NCBI GenBank assembly: GCA_964561145.1
Contig: CAZLNZ010000016.1
Location: forward strand, 1-63,951
Source of the DNA: RUG14300 sp964561145
Lineage (GTDB): Bacteria > Bacillota > Clostridia > Christensenellales > CAG-1252
Reading direction: 5' to 3'
Length of the DNA stretch: 63,951 nucleotides
How positions within the stretch are numbered: the first letter of the stretch is position 1; each line of letters begins with the position of its first letter. The notes beneath the pieces were generated by a model that saw only the letters and a program-made list of their open reading frames with translations, made no database searches and had not been told where the DNA came from. The position numbers and the translations under genes are program-made. Below are positions 60,804 to 63,951 of the stretch, piece by piece.

Positions 60804-62372
60804 CTAAAATTGTATATAACGTGCATGGTGTTTTTCATCATAAAAGTATGTGCTGTTTTCACCTTTTGCGTGGGTATCATACCATACTTGAGCATAGAAA
60901 GGCATGAATTTTGCAAGCCTGTCATAATCCCATGGTGAAGGCTGACAACATTCAGGGCACCAATGTCCTGCCTTGAGAATGCAGTATGGAGAAGCAAAAA
61001 ACTTATGTCCGTCATGACATTCCCATTCGAGCTTTGTGTACAAGTCACCTTTCACCATACTCTCGGAACAACATTTTCCACCTCTAAATGTTGCAGCTTG
61101 ACACATATCTTCAAGGTCAAGTTCGCTGTCGGGTTTTGATTCGTCATATCCGTGATCTAAGATATAACCATGTTCCTTGAGTTTTGATATATCCCTCATA
61201 TCGTCATAGTCGATATCTCCGTCCGCAAGTTGTCCGTGTGCTAAAATCGGGAATTGACTCCAGTCGGAGGGCATACAACTCAAATTTTCCTTGCTTCCGA
61301 AAAAGGCTTTAACCTTTCCTGCTTGATTGGTTTTCACCCAATACCTTGGAGCATTTTCGTCTTTTAGTAGCCTTTCTATTGCAAGCTTTGACACAATTTT
61401 AGCCGGTACAAGCTTGCCAAGCTTATAGTATTTATGCGATGACAATATTTCTTGCCAATAATCCTTTATATCTTCTTTTTGAAAATCGAAATAGTCATTG
61501 AGAATATGGCTGTCTTGAAACCACATACAATGAAAATTGCGAAGAGAATTCCATTGCGGTTTCATATATTTCTCCGTTGATCCGCCTATTATTTTAAAAC
61601 CTTCATCGAATGTATCATAACCTGTGACACGATTGCAAGCACCACCACCTATATTATAGCACCTTTTCCAGAAGCTATCTTCAAGTTCACACAATGAATC
61701 TTTTTCAACGAGTCTTCTCATTAATAATCCGCTATCCCTTGCGGTAACCCATTCAATCGGAGCATTAAAGCAAGTATGAAACATAAGTCCGTCCTTCATG
61801 TTGTTGCTAAGCATTTTGTTATGCAACATACCCGTTTGACGCAATACCACCCAGTGAAAAATATCGCTATCGATGACAAATCGCTCACCCTTGATTTTAC
61901 TTGCAGAATACTCGTCATATGTGCTTGAAATTAAAGGATCACCGACACGCCCCCATGGATGCTTATAATTACGATTCCCATAAATTGCAACCGTTGATAT
62001 GTGTACAAGTTTCGGTTGATAATCTTTGATAGCTTCGATTGAGTCGACTATATTTTTTGCACCGATACGGTTACATCTATCCGTTTCAACAGGGTAATGA
62101 TCGGCAAGAGGTGGTATTACTGCGGCTAAGTTTAGGACATAGTCGCTTCCTTCCACTAATTTTTCGCAAACTTTTTTCTCTGCTATATCACCGAATAGTA
62201 TCTCTATACGTTTGCCATATTTTCTTTTCCAAATACGGGCATATCTTTTCTCCCGACGAGCCCTTATAAGTAAAACTTTTATTTTATCTACCACGCTACT
62301 TTCCATGAGCCGGGCAAGAGTCTCAACTCCCATATTACCACTTGCACCTGTAAGAGCCACAATCTTTCCCAT
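60804..62372 (-). CDS. Extended SDR (NAD-dependent epimerase-like) with Cys-rich C-terminal domain
   Basis: A 522-residue protein. The N-terminal Rossmann domain has TGASGNMGVE (8-17), LNLAAVIPP and the catalytic YSASKIKGE (Tyr about 150, Lys +4), then a substrate domain ending with YNIGGG; this is the extended SDR/UDP-sugar epimerase type. A further helical part runs to about 395. Residues about 420-522 then carry a Cys/His/Trp-rich tail: CQAATFRGGKCCSES, WECHDGHKF, then GHWCPEC, which looks like a zinc ribbon or a treble-clef fold. That tail is not normal for SDRs. A CAGGAGG precedes the ATG, and the gene heads the run with the flavodoxin-ferredoxin, regulator and kinase. Confidence 0.82.
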   Translation of the reverse strand: MGKIVALTGASGNMGVETLARLMESSVVDKIKVLLIRARREKRYARIWKRKYGKRIEILFGDIAEKKVCEKLVEGSDYVLNLAAVIPPLADHYPVETDRCNRIGAKNIVDSIEAIKDYQPKLVHISTVAIYGNRNYKHPWGRVGDPLISSTYDEYSASKIKGERFVIDSDIFHWVVLRQTGMLHNKMLSNNMKDGLMFHTCFNAPIEWVTARDSGLLMRRLVEKDSLCELEDSFWKRCYNIGGGACNRVTGYDTFDEGFKIIGGSTEKYMKPQWNSLRNFHCMWFQDSHILNDYFDFQKEDIKDYWQEILSSHKYYKLGKLVPAKIVSKLAIERLLKDENAPRYWVKTNQAGKVKAFFGSKENLSCMPSDWSQFPILAHGQLADGDIDYDDMRDISKLKEHGYILDHGYDESKPDSELDLEDMCQAATFRGGKCCSESMVKGDLYTKLEWECHDGHKFFASPYCILKAGHWCPECCQPSPWDYDRLAKFMPFYAQVWYDTHAKGENSTYFYDEKHHARYIQF

Positions 62373-62396
62373 AAAGTAAACCTCCTGTGTTTTATG

Positions 62397-62424
62397 ATAA
62401 TATTATCTCATGGAACATTAACAA
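62397..62424 (-). promoter_or_regulatory. Promoter of the SDR-ferredoxin-two-component run
   Basis: On the minus strand TTGTTA (62419-62424) and TATTAT (62397-62402) are 16 bp apart, 24 bp before the start codon. Confidence 0.55.
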
Positions 62425-62697
62425 AAGTCTTGACAAAATCCTTACGATTTTATGCAAATTAATATCAAAATCCCCTGTTTTGTAATTATTTTGTAAGAAT
62501 TAAGACCTGATCGCCGCACGGCAGTGCATATTATCGGGTTGAGGTTCGACCACAGAAATCAGGATCGATTTCTTACGCATGCCTTCTGCAACTAGGAACC
62601 CTATGTTATTAATACTTAATTGATAAACATAGGTCGGATACGATTAACATACAATTCACAAATAAATGCATCCAATAAAGTGATATTTGCAATAGTG
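62425..62697. other. Intergenic region with degenerate repeat fragment
   Basis: No gene. The middle contains a decayed hairpin-repeat copy, and the rest is A/T-rich. Confidence 0.6.
62543..62580 (+). repeat. Degenerate hairpin repeat fragment
   Basis: GGTTCGACCACAG, then AGAAATC/GATTTCT, and a TACGCATG end, corresponding to the second half of the 1-2.5 kb family. The stem differs from AGAAATTG/CAATTTCT on both arms yet still pairs. Confidence 0.6.
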
Positions 62698-63174
62698 CTA
62701 AATTGTTTTAACAAGGTTTCTTACATTTTCATGTGTGCATCTATCTAAAAACGCATCCTTGTTCATCCAATTAACGGATATCATTCGTTTTTCTTTTGCC
62801 AAGGGTTCTCCTTTATCGTTTACCTTAAAAAGGAATGGCACCACGGTTTTTCTAATCAGCTTATTTGCAGGAGTTAAAAACTCATAAGAAAACGGTATAA
62901 GTTCTCTAATCAAATCCTTTTCGGTGATAATAACATTTGTTTCTTCAAAGCATTCTCTAATTGCCGTTTCAACCAATGATTCACCATCCTCCTTATGCCC
63001 CTTTGGCAGAGATAAGGTTTCCTTGCCGTAAATCAATTCGTTTGTAGCAAGAATGTTTTCTCCGCATAAAACAACAGCCATTGCGCTCAATTCTTCCGTA
63101 GCATTGATGTGATTGATAGATTCGTTATTATTTTTAACTTCTTCTACATCCAAGATAGAATCTTTTATTTTCAT
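62698..63174 (-). CDS. NUDIX hydrolase
   Basis: A 158-residue NUDIX-fold pyrophosphohydrolase. The NUDIX box reads GHKEDGESLVETAIRECFEETNVII (about residues 59-83 in full), with G-x5-E, REC and EET-N, so the metal-binding REUXEE core is intact. The N-terminus has TEELSAMAVVLCGENIL, and the rest forms the beta grasp. Candidate substrates are nucleoside diphosphates linked to other groups (for example oxidised dNTPs or dinucleoside polyphosphates); it cannot be narrowed further. The nearest ribosome binding site is a weak AGGAGTG. It stands alone with over 300 bp of noncoding DNA on each side. Confidence 0.88.
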   Translation of the reverse strand: MKIKDSILDVEEVKNNNESINHINATEELSAMAVVLCGENILATNELIYGKETLSLPKGHKEDGESLVETAIRECFEETNVIITEKDLIRELIPFSYEFLTPANKLIRKTVVPFLFKVNDKGEPLAKEKRMISVNWMNKDAFLDRCTHENVRNLVKTI

Positions 63175-63510
63175 TGCTTTTCACTCCTAAAACTTGGTTT
63201 GAATGTTTAGATATCTCAAACTAATTCTCTAGTTATTGTATCAAAAAACATCTCATTATGCAAATTATTGTCCGTCGGTCTTTCATTTTGCCTTTTACGC
63301 ATTAACCGTTATAGTATGTTTTTTCGGTATATTTGAAACAATTTGCCTATTCTACCGATATAAGTTCACAGTGTTGTAATACGCATTAACGATACAAATA
63401 CAGGGCTTTTTACGTTAGTATATAAAGCTTTTCGCTTCAATGAAAAGTTAGAAACTTGTCAATTATTGTGAAAATGACGAAAAGAACTAATTCAATGAAA
63501 AGCATAATGA
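63175..63510. other. A/T-rich intergenic region
   Basis: About 335 bp with no gene, hairpin or repeat copy seen beyond one short CTTTTCGCTTCAATGAAAAG inverted repeat near 63428-63447. Confidence 0.5.
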
Positions 63511-63607
63511 AATCACCTGGGTGATGAAATTTTCGGTGCACCTAAGATAAAATCAAATCTTCTTATCTTTAATCTTGCTTAGCAAGATTTCATCCGCATT
63601 GGCGGAT
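63511..63607. repeat. Hairpin array downstream of tRNA-Thr
   Basis: Four palindromes in a row: ATCACC/GGTGAT (63512-63525), AAGATAA/TTATCTT (63544-63569), AATCTTGC/GCAAGATT (63571-63589) and ATCCGC/GCGGAT (63592-63607), separated by GAAAT/TTTCATC-type linkers. The design resembles the arrays at 5.3-6.2 kb, with different stems and linkers. Confidence 0.7.
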
Positions 63608-63614
63608 TTAATTA

Positions 63615-63652
63615 AAAAATACTTAGAACTGAATACAATCCTAAGTATTTTT
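63615..63652 (-). terminator. Terminator of tRNA-Thr
   Basis: AAAAATACTTAG/CTAAGTATTTTT perfect 12-bp stem, with a T-run on the minus strand, directly after the tRNA 3' end. Confidence 0.88.
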
Positions 63653-63653
63653 C

Positions 63654-63729
63654 TGGAGCTAGTGGCCGGAATCGAACCGGCGACCTGTTCATTACGAGTG
63701 AACTGCTCTACCGACTGAGCCACACTAGC
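63654..63729 (-). tRNA. tRNA-Thr (anticodon CGU)
   Basis: Cloverleaf read on the minus strand: acceptor GCTAGTG/CACTAGC, D-arm GGCTCAGTCGGTAGAGC, anticodon arm with CTCGTAA loop (anticodon CGT, decoding ACG), T-arm CGGTTCGATTCCG and encoded CCA. 76 nt including CCA. It is flanked on both sides by palindromic arrays. Confidence 0.96.
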
Positions 63730-63911
63730 GTTTTAAGCATATGCAATAACCAATTATGGTTATTCCAAAACAATATGGTGTTTAATGAGTCTGATTATCA
63801 ATATTTATTGACTTTTGACCAAAGTACTTTGTAATTCTAACAGAAAAAGAATAATTAAGCAAGGAAAAGAGAACATTTTATTAAAATATTAAGGGTAAGT
63901 GAATTCCCAAA

Positions 63912-63951
63912 GTAAATTCCACAGTGGAATTTGAGGTGGAATTTACCCTGG
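63912..63951. repeat. Start of a further palindromic array, cut by the window edge
   Basis: GTAAATTCCAC (63912-63922) pairs with GTGGAATTTAC (63936-63946), and AAATTCCAC/GTGGAATTT nests inside as an alternative stem. The sequence continues past the window end. Confidence 0.65.

Overview
The window is A+T-rich bacterial DNA with strong AGGAGG-type ribosome binding sites, TTGACA/TATAAT promoters, an mrnC-rlmB-sigH gene run and a CIRCE-controlled htpG. This is a low-GC Gram-positive (Firmicutes, Clostridia-like) chromosome. The large secreted and lipid-anchored proteins built from BspA-type leucine-rich repeats, InlB-type, MBG-like and bacterial Ig-like repeats suggest an uncultured animal-gut clostridium. 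That placement is inference. No plasmid or phage gene was seen.

Layout. 1-2,938: uppP sits alone in a dense field of short interspersed repeats whose three hairpins keep pairing while their stems change; a ~440-bp direct repeat brackets uppP. 2,939-5,250: ychF and pepT. 5,243-6,228: a compact element consisting of a four-helix-bundle (S23/IVS-type) gene between two arrays of small hairpins. 6,263-7,204: an acidic membrane protein. 7,442-14,060: a seven-gene minus-strand run, mrnC-rlmB-sigH-P-type ATPase-alaX-(SecB-like)-GNAT. 14,355-20,060: an alcohol dehydrogenase, then a tight run of a short FakA-like kinase, a cytoplasmic TIR-LRR protein and a FakB/DegV protein. 20,129-22,896: an ABC-F ATPase and a divergent TetR regulator with a palindrome over the ABC-F -10 box. 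23,021-34,658: nnrD and two giant surface proteins. 35,106-42,357: an XRE regulator in a structured transcript, a PHP hydrolase, an MscL with an acidic tail, an MBL hydrolase plus GH13 glucosidase pair, a beta-helix lipoprotein and a metallophosphoesterase. 42,940-55,118: a P-loop kinase paired with a metallopeptidase-like lipoprotein, a Sel1 protein, a TPM-like membrane protein, htpG and a BspA-type lipoprotein that is out of frame at an A8 tract. 55,565-63,174: a YwaF-like protein, a GPH transporter, a four-gene run (SDR, flavodoxin-ferredoxin, response regulator, kinase) and a NUDIX hydrolase. The window ends with tRNA-Thr(CGU) between two further palindromic arrays.

The two strongest candidates for an undescribed system are: (1) the TIR-LRR protein translated between FakA- and FakB-like proteins, which suggests a TIR effector wired to fatty-acid phosphorylation; and (2) the hairpin-array element around the four-helix-bundle gene. 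In the second, constant linkers alternate with variable, self-complementary stems, the linker switches to its reverse complement halfway through each array, and one stem shows a compensatory change between the two arrays. Everything here was read by eye; no database search or folding calculation was run.
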